Shown: piece after piece, positions 40,547 to 49,224 of the stretch | Position numbering within the stretch: the first letter of the stretch is position 1 | Layout: each line of letters starts with the position of its first letter | The notes under the pieces: generated by a model | What the model was told of the DNA's origin: nothing | Database searches by the model: none | Seen by the model: only the letters and a program-made list of their open reading frames with translations | Assembly (NCBI RefSeq): GCF_003060865.1 | Contig: NZ_CP028918.1 | Location: 1,600,001 to 1,664,000, forward strand | Length of the DNA: 64,000 nt | From: Gemmobacter aquarius | GTDB taxonomy: Bacteria > Pseudomonadota > Alphaproteobacteria > Rhodobacterales > Rhodobacteraceae | Direction of reading: 5' to 3' | Program-made: the position numbers and the translations under genes

Positions 40547-40909
40547 TCAGCCGTTTGCGGCGCGAATCTTTTCGGCGGCGTCCTTGTCGAAGGTCACGCC
40601 CTTCGCCTCGAACAGCGCGTCCAACTCGCCCGACAGCGTCATCTCGGTGACGATGTCGCAACCGCCGACGAATTCGCCCTTGACGTAAAGCTGGGGGATA
40701 GTCGGCCAGTCGCTGAAATCCTTGATGCCCTGGCGCACTTCGGCGTCCGCCAGCACGTTCACATCGGCAAAATTCACGCCCATGTAGTTCAGCACCCCCG
40801 CCACACGGGACGAGAACCCGCATTGCGGCATCATCTTGGTGCCCTTCATGAACAGAACGACATCGTTCTTTTCGATCGTCTCGCGGATCTGGTCGGTAGC
40901 GGTGGTCAT
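40547..40909 (-). CDS. grxD: Monothiol glutaredoxin (GrxD/Grx4 type)
   Basis: CGFS-type glutaredoxin that holds a glutathione-ligated [2Fe-2S] cluster, usually as a complex with BolA-like proteins. 120 residues. The active site is [10 protein letters not shown]; glutathione-binding [19 protein letters not shown] follows. It overlaps the upstream 51-codon gene by 4 bp (ATGA), which in turn starts 4 bp after bolA, giving a three-gene Fe-S cassette on the minus strand. Confidence 0.95.
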   Translation of the reverse strand: MTTATDQIRETIEKNDVVLFMKGTKMMPQCGFSSRVAGVLNYMGVNFADVNVLADAEVRQGIKDFSDWPTIPQLYVKGEFVGGCDIVTEMTLSGELDALFEAKGVTFDKDAAEKIRAANG

Positions 40910-41061
40910 GGCGCGTCCTTGGACTTACGTTTCATCAAACGGATATATGGCCAAAGGCGGGCCAAAACAACCAAGGGAAAAGCGATCAGCATCGCCGCAA
41001 TTCCCAAATTCTCACCGATCAGGCGCAACAGCTCCGAATAGAACACGGTGCGCTCGGACAC
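40906..41061 (-). CDS. 51-residue single-span membrane protein between bolA and grxD
   Basis: A GTG start at 41061 (4 bp after the bolA stop) opens a frame of 51 codons that ends in the ATGA overlap with grxD. The product has a polar N-terminus ([20 protein letters not shown]), a hydrophobic helix ([17 protein letters not shown]) and a very basic tail ([12 protein letters not shown]), so it should sit in the inner membrane with the tail inside. Exact fit between the two flanking genes is the main evidence; the ribosome site is weak. No family recognised. Confidence 0.7.
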   Translation of the reverse strand: MSERTVFYSELLRLIGENLGIAAMLIAFPLVVLARLWPYIRLMKRKSKDAP

Positions 41062-41065
41062 TTTT

Positions 41066-41302
41066 TCAATCCGGCGCCTTGGTCGTCAGCGCCAGCGCAT
41101 GCAATTCGCCATGCGCGCCATCCATCTTGCCCTTGAGCGCGGCATAGACCGCACGCTGCTGCTGGACACGGTTCATGCCCTTGAAGCTTGCGTCGATCAC
41201 TTCCGCCGCGAAATGCTGCCCGTCGTCGCCTTCGACCGTGATCTTGGCGTCGGGAAAACTTTGCCGGATCAGGTTTTCGATATCGCGTGCGTCAACGGCC
41301 AT
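41066..41302 (-). CDS. bolA: BolA-family protein
   Basis: 78 residues, the short BolA2-like form: VDARDIENLIRQSFPDAKIT, then the conserved loop with HFAAEVIDASFKGMNRVQQQ and a C-terminal helix with LHALALTTKAP, where the His is a likely cluster ligand. BolA/monothiol-glutaredoxin pairs handle [2Fe-2S] clusters and iron signalling. CAGGAGA precedes the ATG at 41302. First gene of the bolA-51aa-grxD cassette. Confidence 0.92.
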   Translation of the reverse strand: MAVDARDIENLIRQSFPDAKITVEGDDGQHFAAEVIDASFKGMNRVQQQRAVYAALKGKMDGAHGELHALALTTKAPD

Positions 41303-41328
41303 TCCGGTCTCCTGTGCTTGGGCCAAAT

Positions 41329-41838
41329 TTAGGCGTGCGGGGCAGGGGCTGCAAGGGTCATTGCGGCCCATTCCGCCCGCAGCATCCCGTAAAGCATCAC
41401 ATCCACCGTGCGGCCAAGCACAGGGCGGAACCAGTGCTGCAAAAGGCGGCCTTCCAGCCGGAAGCCCGCGCGGGTGTATATGGTCTGCGCCCGCAGGTTC
41501 TCGCCCGATGCATCGAGCCAGAGTTTCGCGGCCTGCAACTCGGTAAAGGCATGGTCCACCAGCACCTTCACGAAAGCCGACCCCTCACCTTTGCCCGCGC
41601 GGGCGAGCGCGAGGCGGCGCAACTCGACCCGCCCCGAAAGATCGCCGATCTCGCAAAACAGCGCATATCCGGCGGGGCCTGCGGTGTCTTCCCAGATGAG
41701 CAACCGCGTTGCGGGGTCCGGCAGGTAACGGGCGAGGGCGGCCTCGTCCTCGTCAGTGATGAAGGGCGCGTAATCCGGCCGCTGCGCGAGCGACCGGATA
41801 AAGGCGAAGTCGTCAGGCGTGGCGGGGCGCAGCCTCAC
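41329..41838 (-). CDS. GNAT family N-acetyltransferase
   Basis: 169 residues with GNAT motifs: an N-terminal [17 protein letters not shown], the acetyl-CoA pyrophosphate loop region [20 protein letters not shown] and the closing [19 protein letters not shown]. Substrate is unknown (small molecule or protein N-terminus). The GTG start overlaps the purL stop (GTGA), so it is coupled to purL. Confidence 0.88.
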   Translation of the reverse strand: MRLRPATPDDFAFIRSLAQRPDYAPFITDEDEAALARYLPDPATRLLIWEDTAGPAGYALFCEIGDLSGRVELRRLALARAGKGEGSAFVKVLVDHAFTELQAAKLWLDASGENLRAQTIYTRAGFRLEGRLLQHWFRPVLGRTVDVMLYGMLRAEWAAMTLAAPAPHA

Positions 41839-43994
41839 GCCACCGCTTTCGCAAAGGCGCTGCGGTAGAGGTTGGACAGCTCCGCCAGCGCGGCGCTTTC
41901 CGCGCCGAAGGCCACGGCGTCGCCGCCGAAGCTGCCGACCACGGCCACGGGAACGCCCGCCGCCTTGCCCGCTGCGACAAGCTTTTCGGCGTTGGTCGGG
42001 TCACAGGCGACCAGATAGCGCGCCTGATCCTCGCCGAACAGGAAGCCTGCTTCGGAGACGGGCAGGGTGACACCCAAGCCCGCGCCTTCGGCCATTTCAA
42101 AGGCGGCAAGTCCGAGGCCGCCATCGGCCAGATCGGTTGCCGCCCGCAGCAGGGCGCGGTTGGCCCGCAGGAATTCGCCGTGCTTGCGCTCGTCGTCCAG
42201 ATCGACCGGTGGCGCATCGCCCGCCTCGATGCCGAACATCTCGGCCAGCACTGCCGACTGGCCCAGATGGCCATGCGTCATGCCGATCAGTACGGCGGCA
42301 TCGCCTGCCACGGGACGCCCCGCGATCAGCTCGTCAAGGCTGGTCAGGATACCGACCGCGCCGATGGTGGGCGTGGGCATGATGCCCGACCCGTCGGTTT
42401 CGTTGTACAAGGACACGTTGCCAGACACGATGGGCATGTCCAAAGCCGCGACCGCAGCGCCGATGCCTTTGATTGCACCGACGAACTGGCCCATGATCTC
42501 GGGCTTTTCGGGGTTGCCGAAGTTCAGGTTGTCGGTGGTGGCAAGCGGTGTCGCACCCACGGCGCAAAGGTTGCGATAGGCTTCCGCCACCGCCTGCTTG
42601 CCGCCCTCGAACGGGTTGGCCTTGACATAGCGCGGGGTCACGTCGCTGGTAAAGGCAAGCGCCTTGCCGGTGCCGTGCACCCGCACCACACCCGCGCCAG
42701 CGCCGGGTGCTACGACAGTATCGGCCATCACCATGCTGTCATATTGTTCGTAGACCCACGCCTTGTGGGCATAGCTGGGCGACCCGATCAAAGCGCGCAA
42801 CCCGTCGATCGCGCCGATCTTCGGCACGTTTTCCAGCGGTGCGGCGGCAGGGGTTTCCACCCATGGGCGGTCATATTCCGGGGCGGAAGACGACAGTTTC
42901 GACAGGGGCAGGTCTGCCTTGATCTCGTTTCCATGCAAGATCAGGAAGCGGTCTTCGGGGATCGTCTCGCCCACGATGGCGAAATCGAGGTCCCATTTGA
43001 CAAAGATCGCCCGCGCCACGGCTTCGAGTTCGGGCTTAAGGACCATCAGCATCCGCTCTTGGCTTTCCGACAGCATCATCTCGTAGGCGGTCATGTTCGG
43101 CTCGCGCTGCGGCACGTCATCCAGTTGCAGCTTGATGCCCAAGCCGCCCTTGTCGCCCATCTCCACCGCCGAACAGGTCAGGCCCGCGGCCCCCATGTCC
43201 TGAATGGAAATGACGGCACCTGACGCCATGAGTTCCAGACAGGCTTCCAGCAGGCGCTTTTCGGTGAAGGGGTCGCCGACCTGCACGGTGGGGCGCTTTT
43301 CCTCGATCGTGTCGTCGAATTCGGCGCTTGCCATCGTGGCCCCGCCGACCCCGTCACGCCCGGTCTTGGCACCCAGATAGACGACCGGCATGCCCACGCC
43401 GCTGGCGACCGAGTAGAAGATCTTGTCGGCATCGGCCAGACCGGCGGCAAAGGCGTTGACCAGACAGTTGCCGTTGTAGCTGCGGTGAAAGCGCACCTCG
43501 CCCCCGACGGTGGGCACGCCGAAGGCGTTGCCGTAGGATCCCACGCCTTCGACCACGCCCTTGACCAGATGGCTGGTCTTGGGGTGTTCGGGCACACCGA
43601 AGGACAGCGAGTTCATCGCCGCGATGGGCCGCGCGCCCATGGTGAAGACATCGCGCAGGATGCCGCCCACGCCGGTCGCAGCCCCCTGATGCGGTTCGAT
43701 GTAGCTGGGGTGGTTGTGGCTCTCCATCTTGAAGATCACCGCCTGACCGTCGCCGATATCGACCACGCCCGCATTCTCGCCCGGTCCGCAAATCACCTGC
43801 GGGCCGGTGGTGGGCAGGGTGCGAAGCCAGCGTTTCGACGACTTGTAGGAGCAATGCTCGTTCCACATCGCGCTGAAGATGCCAAGCTCGGTAAAGGTCG
43901 GCTCGCGCCCGATGATCGCGAGGATGCGCTGATACTCGTCGGGCTTCAGCCCGTGGGATGCAATCAACTCGGGTGTGAGGCTGGGTTCGGTCAT
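41835..43994 (-). CDS. purL: Phosphoribosylformylglycinamidine synthase subunit PurL
   Basis: ATP- and glutamine-dependent step 4 of purine synthesis. 719 residues, the small-type PurL without a glutaminase domain, so PurQ and PurS must be encoded elsewhere. N-terminal motif [21 protein letters not shown] site region [12 protein letters not shown] and [20 protein letters not shown]; the second AIRS-like half from about 430. The ATG at 43994 has GGGGA upstream. The frame stays open up to 44360, but that part runs through the terminator of the putative small RNA and is not coding. Confidence 0.97.
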   Translation of the reverse strand: MTEPSLTPELIASHGLKPDEYQRILAIIGREPTFTELGIFSAMWNEHCSYKSSKRWLRTLPTTGPQVICGPGENAGVVDIGDGQAVIFKMESHNHPSYIEPHQGAATGVGGILRDVFTMGARPIAAMNSLSFGVPEHPKTSHLVKGVVEGVGSYGNAFGVPTVGGEVRFHRSYNGNCLVNAFAAGLADADKIFYSVASGVGMPVVYLGAKTGRDGVGGATMASAEFDDTIEEKRPTVQVGDPFTEKRLLEACLELMASGAVISIQDMGAAGLTCSAVEMGDKGGLGIKLQLDDVPQREPNMTAYEMMLSESQERMLMVLKPELEAVARAIFVKWDLDFAIVGETIPEDRFLILHGNEIKADLPLSKLSSSAPEYDRPWVETPAAAPLENVPKIGAIDGLRALIGSPSYAHKAWVYEQYDSMVMADTVVAPGAGAGVVRVHGTGKALAFTSDVTPRYVKANPFEGGKQAVAEAYRNLCAVGATPLATTDNLNFGNPEKPEIMGQFVGAIKGIGAAVAALDMPIVSGNVSLYNETDGSGIMPTPTIGAVGILTSLDELIAGRPVAGDAAVLIGMTHGHLGQSAVLAEMFGIEAGDAPPVDLDDERKHGEFLRANRALLRAATDLADGGLGLAAFEMAEGAGLGVTLPVSEAGFLFGEDQARYLVACDPTNAEKLVAAGKAAGVPVAVVGSFGGDAVAFGAESAALAELSNLYRSAFAKAVA

Positions 43995-44195
43995 GCTGGC
44001 ATCCCCTGCAAAGATCGTCGTCCTGCGTCGCGCTTTAGCGCCAAGCCCCCGAAAGGGAAAGGGGCCAAGCCGCCCGAGGTGGAAATTGCGACTTGTGGGT
44101 TGCCGCGCCACCGCTTTGCCCGTTGCCGGATTTTTCACCATCCGCCAGTGGTTGTGCCGCCGTGCCGGGCAAATCCGGGCCTTGGCTGCGAAAGC

Positions 44196-44224
44196 AAAAA
44201 AAAGGCCGAGCATAAAGCTCGGCC
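44196..44224 (-). terminator. Intrinsic terminator with U8 tail, end of putative small RNA
   Basis: Eight-bp stem GGCCGAGC/GCTCGGCC (44204-44224) with loop TTTAT on the minus strand, followed by eight T (44203-44196). No protein gene ends nearby on this strand: the LysR stop is 210 bp upstream. Confidence 0.9.
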
Positions 44225-44278
44225 GAAGTCCAACAGGGAGGTATGAGGCAGCAAGAGAAGTCTCAATCACTGCCTCGC
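44196..44278 (-). ncRNA. Putative trans-acting small RNA with anti-Shine-Dalgarno segment
   Basis: About 80 nt between a promoter-like pair (44285-44312) and the U8 terminator. A first stem GAGGCAG/CTGCCTC (44270-44276 with 44245-44251) holds a pyrimidine-rich loop. A single-stranded linker follows with ACCTCCCTG (CCTCCC at 44236-44241), complementary to ribosome-binding sites, and then the terminator stem. Stem, C/U-rich linker and U-rich tail are the layout of Hfq-dependent regulators. In Rhodobacter the CcsR RNAs also expose CCUCC motifs, but the fold here is different. The element upstream is shared with the DUF1127 leader. Confidence 0.6.
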
Positions 44279-44284
44279 CGATGC

Positions 44285-44312
44285 AGATAGGGGTTCGGGG
44301 CATTTGCTGCAA
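44285..44312 (-). promoter_or_regulatory. Promoter candidate for the putative small RNA
   Basis: On the minus strand TTGCAG (44312-44307), a 16-bp spacer and CTATCT (44290-44285). The extended forms CTTGCAG and CCCCTATCT resemble heat-shock (RpoH-type) promoters, which drive many stress RNAs in this family. Confidence 0.45.
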
Positions 44313-44318
44313 GCTTAA

Positions 44319-44340
44319 CAATGCTGCAATCGCAGCATTG
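44319..44340. repeat. Perfect 9-bp inverted repeat upstream of the small-RNA promoter
   Basis: CAATGCTGC/GCAGCATTG with loop AATC, between the shared 26-nt element and the promoter-like pair. It could be an operator or a cruciform. Confidence 0.7.
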
Positions 44341-44365
44341 CCGCTATGCGTTTGCTGCATGGCTG
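44340..44365 (-). repeat. Shared 26-nt upstream element, copy B
   Basis: Matches 33675-33700 at 22 of 26 positions. It lies about 60-85 bp upstream of the expected start of the putative small RNA, on the same strand. Confidence 0.65.
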
Positions 44366-44409
44366 GGCGCGCTGCCTGAATTCTTGGCAGAAAAAGAACG
44401 GCTTAGGCT

Positions 44410-44427
44410 CCTTCGCGCTTGCGAAGG
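44410..44427 (-). terminator. Hairpin just after the LysR gene
   Basis: Seven-bp stem CCTTCGC/GCGAAGG with a 4-nt loop, 7 bp past the stop. No T run, so it is a weak terminator candidate. Confidence 0.4.
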
Positions 44428-44433
44428 AAACGC

Positions 44434-45333
44434 TTACGCCTGCTCGCGCTTGCGGTATTTGAAGATTTCCTCGGTCACGAATTCGCGGAAGGCCGCGACG
44501 CGCTTGGAATGGCGCAGCTCTTCTGGGTAGGCGAGGAACACCGGCACCTCGCCGCTTTCCACCTCGGGGAGCACCCGCACCAGATGCGGCAGGTCTTCGG
44601 TGATGTAATCGGGCAAAACGCCGATGCCGATATGGTTGATCACACCCTGCAAGACGCCGAAATAGTTGTTCACCGTCAGCATCGACGGGATGTCATTCGA
44701 CATCAGTTGCTGCACAAGGTTGGCCCCCGCCGCGACCTGCGCGGTTCCGGGGTGCTGGCAGATCAGGCGGTGGCTGTGGAAATCGGCCATCGTCGCGGGG
44801 GTGCCGTTTTCGGCCAGATATTCGACCGTCGCATAAAGCCGCATCTTGATGTTCATCAGCCGCTTCCTGATCAGGTCGGCCTGCGACGGTTCTTTCATCC
44901 GGATCGCCACATCGGCCTCGCGCATCGGCAGGTCGAGCACGCGCTCTTCCAGCATCAGGTCGATCTTGAGGCCGGGGTATTTGCGGTACAGCGCGGTCAG
45001 CCGCGGGGCGAGCCAGAGCGTGCCGAAACCCGTGGTCGTGGTCACGCGCAACTCTCCGAACACCTCGTCCTCGCTGTCGCGGATGCGGGCGGCGGTGGCG
45101 TCAAGCCGTTTGACCATCTGTTGCGTGGCGTCGAACAGCAATTCGCCCTGTTCGGTCAGGATCAACCCGCGGGCGTGGCGGTGGAACAGCGTGACGTTCA
45201 GGCTTTCTTCCAGGGCGCGGATTTGGCGGCTGACCGCCGATTGCGACAGGTGCAGCACATCCCCCGCATGGGTAAGCGACCCTTTGTCCGCCACCGCGTG
45301 GAAAATCCGTAACTTGTCCCAATCCATCGACAT
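44434..45333 (-). CDS. LysR family transcriptional regulator
   Basis: 299 residues. Winged helix-turn-helix at about 5-64 (DKLRIFHAVADKGSLTHAGD, LSQSAVSRQIRALEESL) and an effector domain from about 95 on (ELRVTTTTGFGTLWLAPRLT). The target is not evident; it diverges from murI across 227 bp. That gap contains TATACT (45390-45385) and two exact CCATGTAA repeats 20 bp apart (45375 and 45395), possible sites of autoregulation. Confidence 0.9.
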   Translation of the reverse strand: MSMDWDKLRIFHAVADKGSLTHAGDVLHLSQSAVSRQIRALEESLNVTLFHRHARGLILTEQGELLFDATQQMVKRLDATAARIRDSEDEVFGELRVTTTTGFGTLWLAPRLTALYRKYPGLKIDLMLEERVLDLPMREADVAIRMKEPSQADLIRKRLMNIKMRLYATVEYLAENGTPATMADFHSHRLICQHPGTAQVAAGANLVQQLMSNDIPSMLTVNNYFGVLQGVINHIGIGVLPDYITEDLPHLVRVLPEVESGEVPVFLAYPEELRHSKRVAAFREFVTEEIFKYRKREQA

Positions 45334-45374
45334 CGCTTGCCCTTACCTGAACTGCCCCCACCGACACCCGAGCC

Positions 45375-45402
45375 CCATGTAAGCAGTATAGCAGCCATGT
45401 AA
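45375..45402. promoter_or_regulatory. CCATGTAA direct repeats in the lysR-murI gap
   Basis: 45375-45382 and 45395-45402 are identical and spaced 20 bp, close to two helical turns, flanking the -10-like TATACT of the minus strand. Operator candidate only. Confidence 0.3.
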
Positions 45403-45560
45403 ATCCTGCATAGGTCCGGCGTGGGCGCAAAGCCGCCGATGCGCTTAGTTTGTGCAGTTCCGTACCAGTCCGCCGCGATGCGCGCCGCAACCCGCTTTCG
45501 CAGGGCGGGCAAACTGCCTATGGTTTCACCCAAGGGCAACACGGCGGGCAGGGGGCAGAC

Positions 45561-46373
45561 ATGGCGGTAGGGGTTTTCGACAGCGGGCTTGGCGGTCTGA
45601 CCGTCTATGATGCCGTCACGCGGCGCCTGCCCGATGTGCCATTCGTCTATTTCGGCGACAACGCCCACGCGCCCTACGGTGTGCGGACGCATGACGACAT
45701 CTTCAACCTGACCTGCGCCGCCGTGACGCGCCTCTGGGATGAAGGCTGCGATCTGGTGATCCTTGCCTGCAACACGGCTTCCGCCGCCGCCTTGAAGCGG
45801 ATGCAGGAGACTTGGGTGCCCAAGGACAAGCGCGTGCTGGGCGTCTTCGTCCCGCTGATCGAGGCGCTGACCGAACGGCAATGGGGCGACAACAGCCCCC
45901 CGCGCGAGGTTGCGGTGAAACACGTGGCGCTTTTCGCCACACCCGCCACGGTCGCCTCGCGCGCCTTCCAGCGCGAACTGGCCTTTCGCGCGATCGGGGT
46001 CGACGTCGAAGCCCAACCCTGCGGCGGCGTGGTCGATGCCATCGAACAGGGCGACGAGATCTTGGCCGAGGCGCTGGTGCGGTCCCACGTCGAGGCATTG
46101 AAGCGCCGAATGCCGACGCCCGAGGCAGCGATTCTGGGCTGCACGCATTACCCGCTGATGCAAAAGGTGTTTCAGGAGGCCTTGGGCGAGGGGGTCAAGG
46201 TCTACTCGCAGGCGAATCTGGTGGCCGAGTCGCTGGCAGATTATCTGGAGCGGAGGCCCGAGTTTCTGGGGGCAGGGCGCGAGTCGAAGTTCCTGACCAC
46301 GGGGGATGCGCGGGCGGTATCGGATCGGGCGACGCAGTTCCTGCGGAAGAATGTGGCGTTCGAGAGGGCCTGA
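45561..46373 (+). CDS. murI: Glutamate racemase
   Basis: Makes D-glutamate for peptidoglycan. 270 residues. The two catalytic cysteines lie in [13 protein letters not shown] and [13 protein letters not shown]; the N-terminus [17 protein letters not shown] and [10 protein letters not shown] match the family. The ATG at 45561 has AGGGGGC ahead; the frame is open further upstream. It diverges from the LysR gene and is followed by the BrnT/BrnA pair. Confidence 0.96.
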   Translation: MAVGVFDSGLGGLTVYDAVTRRLPDVPFVYFGDNAHAPYGVRTHDDIFNLTCAAVTRLWDEGCDLVILACNTASAAALKRMQETWVPKDKRVLGVFVPLIEALTERQWGDNSPPREVAVKHVALFATPATVASRAFQRELAFRAIGVDVEAQPCGGVVDAIEQGDEILAEALVRSHVEALKRRMPTPEAAILGCTHYPLMQKVFQEALGEGVKVYSQANLVAESLADYLERRPEFLGAGRESKFLTTGDARAVSDRATQFLRKNVAFERA

Positions 46374-46377
46374 TGCG

Positions 46378-46392
46378 CTAACCCCGCTTTAA
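46378..46392 (+). promoter_or_regulatory. CtrA-box-like CTAA-N7-TTAA upstream of brnT
   Basis: One mismatch to the CtrA consensus TTAA-N7-TTAA; 52 bp before the brnT start and 5 bp after the murI stop. A single site judged by eye. Confidence 0.25.
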
Positions 46393-46443
46393 CCATCCGT
46401 GCTGCACGGTGACGGGGAGCCGTCATTTATTGTAGTAACAAAA

Positions 46444-46728
46444 ATGCAGATCGAGTATGATGCCGCCAAGCGTCAGGAAACGTTGGCACTGCGCGGAATC
46501 GACATGGCCGACGCTCGGGTGGTGTTTGCTGGCCCATGCGTAACGGCCGAGGACGGGCGTTTCGAATATGGCGAACCGCGCTTCCTGACCGTCGGCTTCC
46601 TGCGGCAGCGCATGGTGATCGTCGCATGGACCCCGCGCGGAGATAACTGCCGTGTGATCAGTATGAGGAAAGCAAATGACCGCGAAATTTCCCGATACGC
46701 CGTTGCGCTCCGAGCCATTTACGGATGA
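46444..46728 (+). CDS. brnT: BrnT-family toxin (RNase)
   Basis: 94 residues. BrnT is a ribonuclease-type toxin with a RelE-like fold. Matches are an N-terminal IEYDAAKRQETLALRGIDMADA (shortened here: YDAAKRQETLALRGI), the middle GEPRFLTVGFL and the C-terminal basic motif [17 protein letters not shown], which holds the residues important for activity in the family. No truncation is seen. An upstream in-frame codon at 46399 exists, but ATG 46444 fits the family start. It overlaps brnA by 53 bp, toxin first, which is the standard order. Confidence 0.88.
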   Translation: MQIEYDAAKRQETLALRGIDMADARVVFAGPCVTAEDGRFEYGEPRFLTVGFLRQRMVIVAWTPRGDNCRVISMRKANDREISRYAVALRAIYG

Positions 46729-46957
46729 TTACGATCCCGCTTCGAAGCCGGATGACGATATTCCCGATCTGTCCACCCCCTATTGGGTAGAGCAATTCGC
46801 CAAGGCAACTGTCCAGCGCGGACGGCCAAAGGAGCTTGCGCCCAAGGTTTCCACGACCATCCGGCTCGACCCCGATGTGCTGGCGGCGTTCAAGGCCGAG
46901 GGGCCCGGCTGGCAATCACGGATCAATGAAGCCCTGCGCCGCGCGGCTGGCCTCTGA
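46676..46957 (+). CDS. brnA: BrnA-family antitoxin
   Basis: 93 residues. The acidic, flexible N-terminal half (about 1-45) would wrap the toxin. The C-terminal half carries the ribbon-helix-helix DNA-binding part with [10 protein letters not shown] and [20 protein letters not shown] then [14 protein letters not shown], the closing signature of BrnA. Antitoxins of this type repress their own operon. It starts inside brnT, so it is translated by coupling or reinitiation. Confidence 0.9.
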   Translation: MTAKFPDTPLRSEPFTDDYDPASKPDDDIPDLSTPYWVEQFAKATVQRGRPKELAPKVSTTIRLDPDVLAAFKAEGPGWQSRINEALRRAAGL

Positions 46958-47019
46958 CCCCTTGCCCTTTCCTCCCCTTTCCCGCATCACACGGCCATGC
47001 CTTTCGAGGGGAGCATCCC

Positions 47020-48048
47020 ATGACCGCCAACATCGCAATCCTTGGCGCTTCCGGCTATACGGGGGCAGAGCTTGTCCGGCTGATCGCCACCCATCCTTCG
47101 ATGCGCATCACGGCGCTGAGCGCGGACCGCAAGGCGGGGATGGAGATGGCCGAGGTGTTTCCCTTTCTGCGCCACCTGACCCTGCCGCGCTTGCAAAAGA
47201 TCGACGAGATCGACTTTTCCGGCATCGATCTGTGCTTTTGCGCGCTGCCGCATGCCACCACGCAAGCCGTGGTCAGCAAGCTTCCGCGCGACCTCAAGAT
47301 CGTAGACCTGTCCGCCGATTTCCGGCTGCGCGATGCGGCGGAATACGAGAAATGGTATGGCCAGCCCCACACCGCGCCCGATCTGCAAAAGGAAGCGGTT
47401 TACGGGCTGACCGAGTTTTACCGCGACGATATCCGCAGCGGGCGCCTGATCGCGGGCACGGGATGCAATGCGGCCACGGGGCAATATGCGCTGCGCCCGT
47501 TGATCGCGGCGGGGGTGATCGATCTTGACGACATCCTGATCGACCTGAAAGCCGGGGTCAGCGGGGCAGGGCGGTCGCTCAAGGAAAACCTGCTGCATGC
47601 CGAATTGTCGGGTGGAACGCACAGCTATTCGGCGGGCGGCAAGCACCGGCATCTGGGCGAGTTCGATCAGGAATTCTCGAAAATCGCCGGTCGCCCCGTG
47701 CTGGTGCAGTTCACCCCGCATCTGTTGCCGATGAACCGCGGCATCCTTGCCACCACCTATGTCAGGGGCGACCCTGCCACGGTTCACGCCACGCTGGCGC
47801 AGGCTTACGCTGACGAACCTTTTCTTCGGGTGCTACCCTTTGGCGCACTCCCCTCGACACGCGACATCGCAGGGAGCAACTTTTGCCATATCGGCGTGAT
47901 CGGGGACCGTATCGCGGGTCGCGCCGTGGTGATAGCAGTCTTGGACAATCTGACCAAAGGCTCGTCCGGTCAGGCGATCCAGAACGCGAACCTGATGTTG
48001 GGTATCGAGGAAACGGCGGGGCTGATGCTGGCGCCGGTGTTTCCGTAA
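47020..48048 (+). CDS. argC: N-acetyl-gamma-glutamyl-phosphate reductase
   Basis: NADPH-dependent third step of arginine synthesis. 342 residues. NADP site [19 protein letters not shown], catalytic cysteine in [15 protein letters not shown], and [11 protein letters not shown] plus [13 protein letters not shown] at the substrate site. No other arg biosynthesis gene is adjacent, although argS lies 1.6 kb downstream. GGGGAG precedes the start. Confidence 0.96.
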   Translation: MTANIAILGASGYTGAELVRLIATHPSMRITALSADRKAGMEMAEVFPFLRHLTLPRLQKIDEIDFSGIDLCFCALPHATTQAVVSKLPRDLKIVDLSADFRLRDAAEYEKWYGQPHTAPDLQKEAVYGLTEFYRDDIRSGRLIAGTGCNAATGQYALRPLIAAGVIDLDDILIDLKAGVSGAGRSLKENLLHAELSGGTHSYSAGGKHRHLGEFDQEFSKIAGRPVLVQFTPHLLPMNRGILATTYVRGDPATVHATLAQAYADEPFLRVLPFGALPSTRDIAGSNFCHIGVIGDRIAGRAVVIAVLDNLTKGSSGQAIQNANLMLGIEETAGLMLAPVFP

Positions 48049-48076
48049 GCAAGGGCTTTGGCCCGAAGGGTGTGAC

Positions 48077-48535
48077 ATGGCCGGAATGAAAGGTCTGAAG
48101 AAGCAGCGCCGCATCCAGATCATCGCCCTTGCGGCGGTGCTGCTGGTGGGGTCAACCGCCCTGATCGGCTATGCCATGCAAGACGGGATCAACTTCTTCC
48201 GCTCGCCCAGTCAGGTGTTTGAAAATCCGCCCGGCGATGGCGAGGTGTTCCGCATCGGCGGTCTGGTCGAGGAAGGCTCGCTGCAACGCGGGCAGGGCGA
48301 GACGATCACCTTCAAGGTGACCGATACGAAATCGTCGGTTCCCGTCGCCTATACCGGGGTTTTGCCCGATCTCTTTGCCGAGGGGCAAGGCATGGTGGGC
48401 ACGGGCCGCATGGTTGCAGGCACCTTCGAGGCGAGCGAGATCCTGGCCAAGCACGATGAAACCTATATGCCGTCCGAAGTCGTGGATGCGCTCAAAGAAC
48501 AGGGCGTCTACGTCGATCCGAACCCCGGAAGCTGA
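48077..48535 (+). CDS. ccmE: Cytochrome c maturation haem chaperone CcmE
   Basis: Periplasmic haem chaperone that carries haem from CcmC to the haem lyase. 152 residues. One N-terminal anchor (about 14-35, IIALAAVLLVGSTALIGYAM), a beta-barrel domain, and the haem-binding motif HDETYMP, where the His forms the covalent haem link and the Tyr is the axial ligand. The other ccm genes are not in this window. Located 28 bp after argC. Confidence 0.95.
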   Translation: MAGMKGLKKQRRIQIIALAAVLLVGSTALIGYAMQDGINFFRSPSQVFENPPGDGEVFRIGGLVEEGSLQRGQGETITFKVTDTKSSVPVAYTGVLPDLFAEGQGMVGTGRMVAGTFEASEILAKHDETYMPSEVVDALKEQGVYVDPNPGS

Positions 48536-48615
48536 CCGCCCCACCTGACCGCTCGCTCGGCTAGGCCTGCATTAACCGGCGCGTTGCATGCTGCCCTTCC
48601 TGACCGGAGAGGCAC

Positions 48616-49224
48616 ATGGACATCATCCAGATCGCTTTGGACATCGCCCGCAGCGAAGGCGGCTATGTCAACGACCCCGCCGATCCGGGCGGGCCGACCA
48701 ACCGTGGTGTCACGCTTGGCACGCTGCGCCGTCTGCGGCTTGACCTGAACGGCGACGGACGGTCCGATATGGCCGATCTGCACGCGCTGACGCTGGAACA
48801 GGCCGCCGATGTGTTCCTGCGCGACTATTACCGCCGCCCGCAGATCGACCGCCTGCCCGAAACCCTTCAGGCGCAGGTGTTTGACATGCAGGTGAACGCA
48901 GGCGCGCAAGCGGTTCGGATTCTTCAGAAATTGCTGGTCCGTATGGGCTTTGCCTGCGCCGCCGATGGCCGTATCGGGGCGCAGACGGTGCAGCAGGCTT
49001 TCGCCGCCGCTGCCGCTGCACCCGACCATCTGGCCGATGCCTACGGCGTTGCCCGCCGGAATTTCTATTATGCCTTGGCCGATGCCCGCCCGAGTTTACG
49101 CAAATTCGCCCGCCGCAGCGAGGGCGGCAAGGGTGGCTGGATCACCCGCGCCGAGGGCTTCTTTGCGCCCCGCTATCACCTGACCGAAGCACAACACCGC
49201 GAAAGGACCGCCAAATGGGCGTGA
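48616..49224 (+). CDS. GH108 N-acetylmuramidase (endolysin), gene-transfer-agent/phage type
   Basis: 202 residues, no signal peptide. The GH108 lysozyme domain (about 1-95) shows ARSEGGYVNDPADPGGPTNR, with the catalytic Glu in SEGGY, and NRGVTLGTLR. A peptidoglycan-binding domain of the PG_binding_3 type follows (about 95-180, VRMGFACAADGRIGAQTVQQ). Such enzymes cut glycan strands after a holin opens the membrane. It overlaps the holin gene by 10 bp. In Rhodobacter capsulatus a muramidase/holin pair unlinked to the GTA structural cluster lyses the producer cells; this pair looks like its counterpart. Confidence 0.85.
   Translation: MDIIQIALDIARSEGGYVNDPADPGGPTNRGVTLGTLRRLRLDLNGDGRSDMADLHALTLEQAADVFLRDYYRRPQIDRLPETLQAQVFDMQVNAGAQAVRILQKLLVRMGFACAADGRIGAQTVQQAFAAAAAAPDHLADAYGVARRNFYYALADARPSLRKFARRSEGGKGGWITRAEGFFAPRYHLTEAQHRERTAKWA

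Noticed and set aside
43995..44360. In-frame extension of purL up to an ATG at 44360.
   Set aside because: It would run through a strong terminator stem with a U8 tail and has no similarity to PurL; the ATG at 43994 has a ribosome site and fits the family start.
48572..48586. TTAA half-site before the muramidase gene, considered as a CtrA box.
   Set aside because: The second half is GTTG, with three mismatches. A half-site alone is too common to count.
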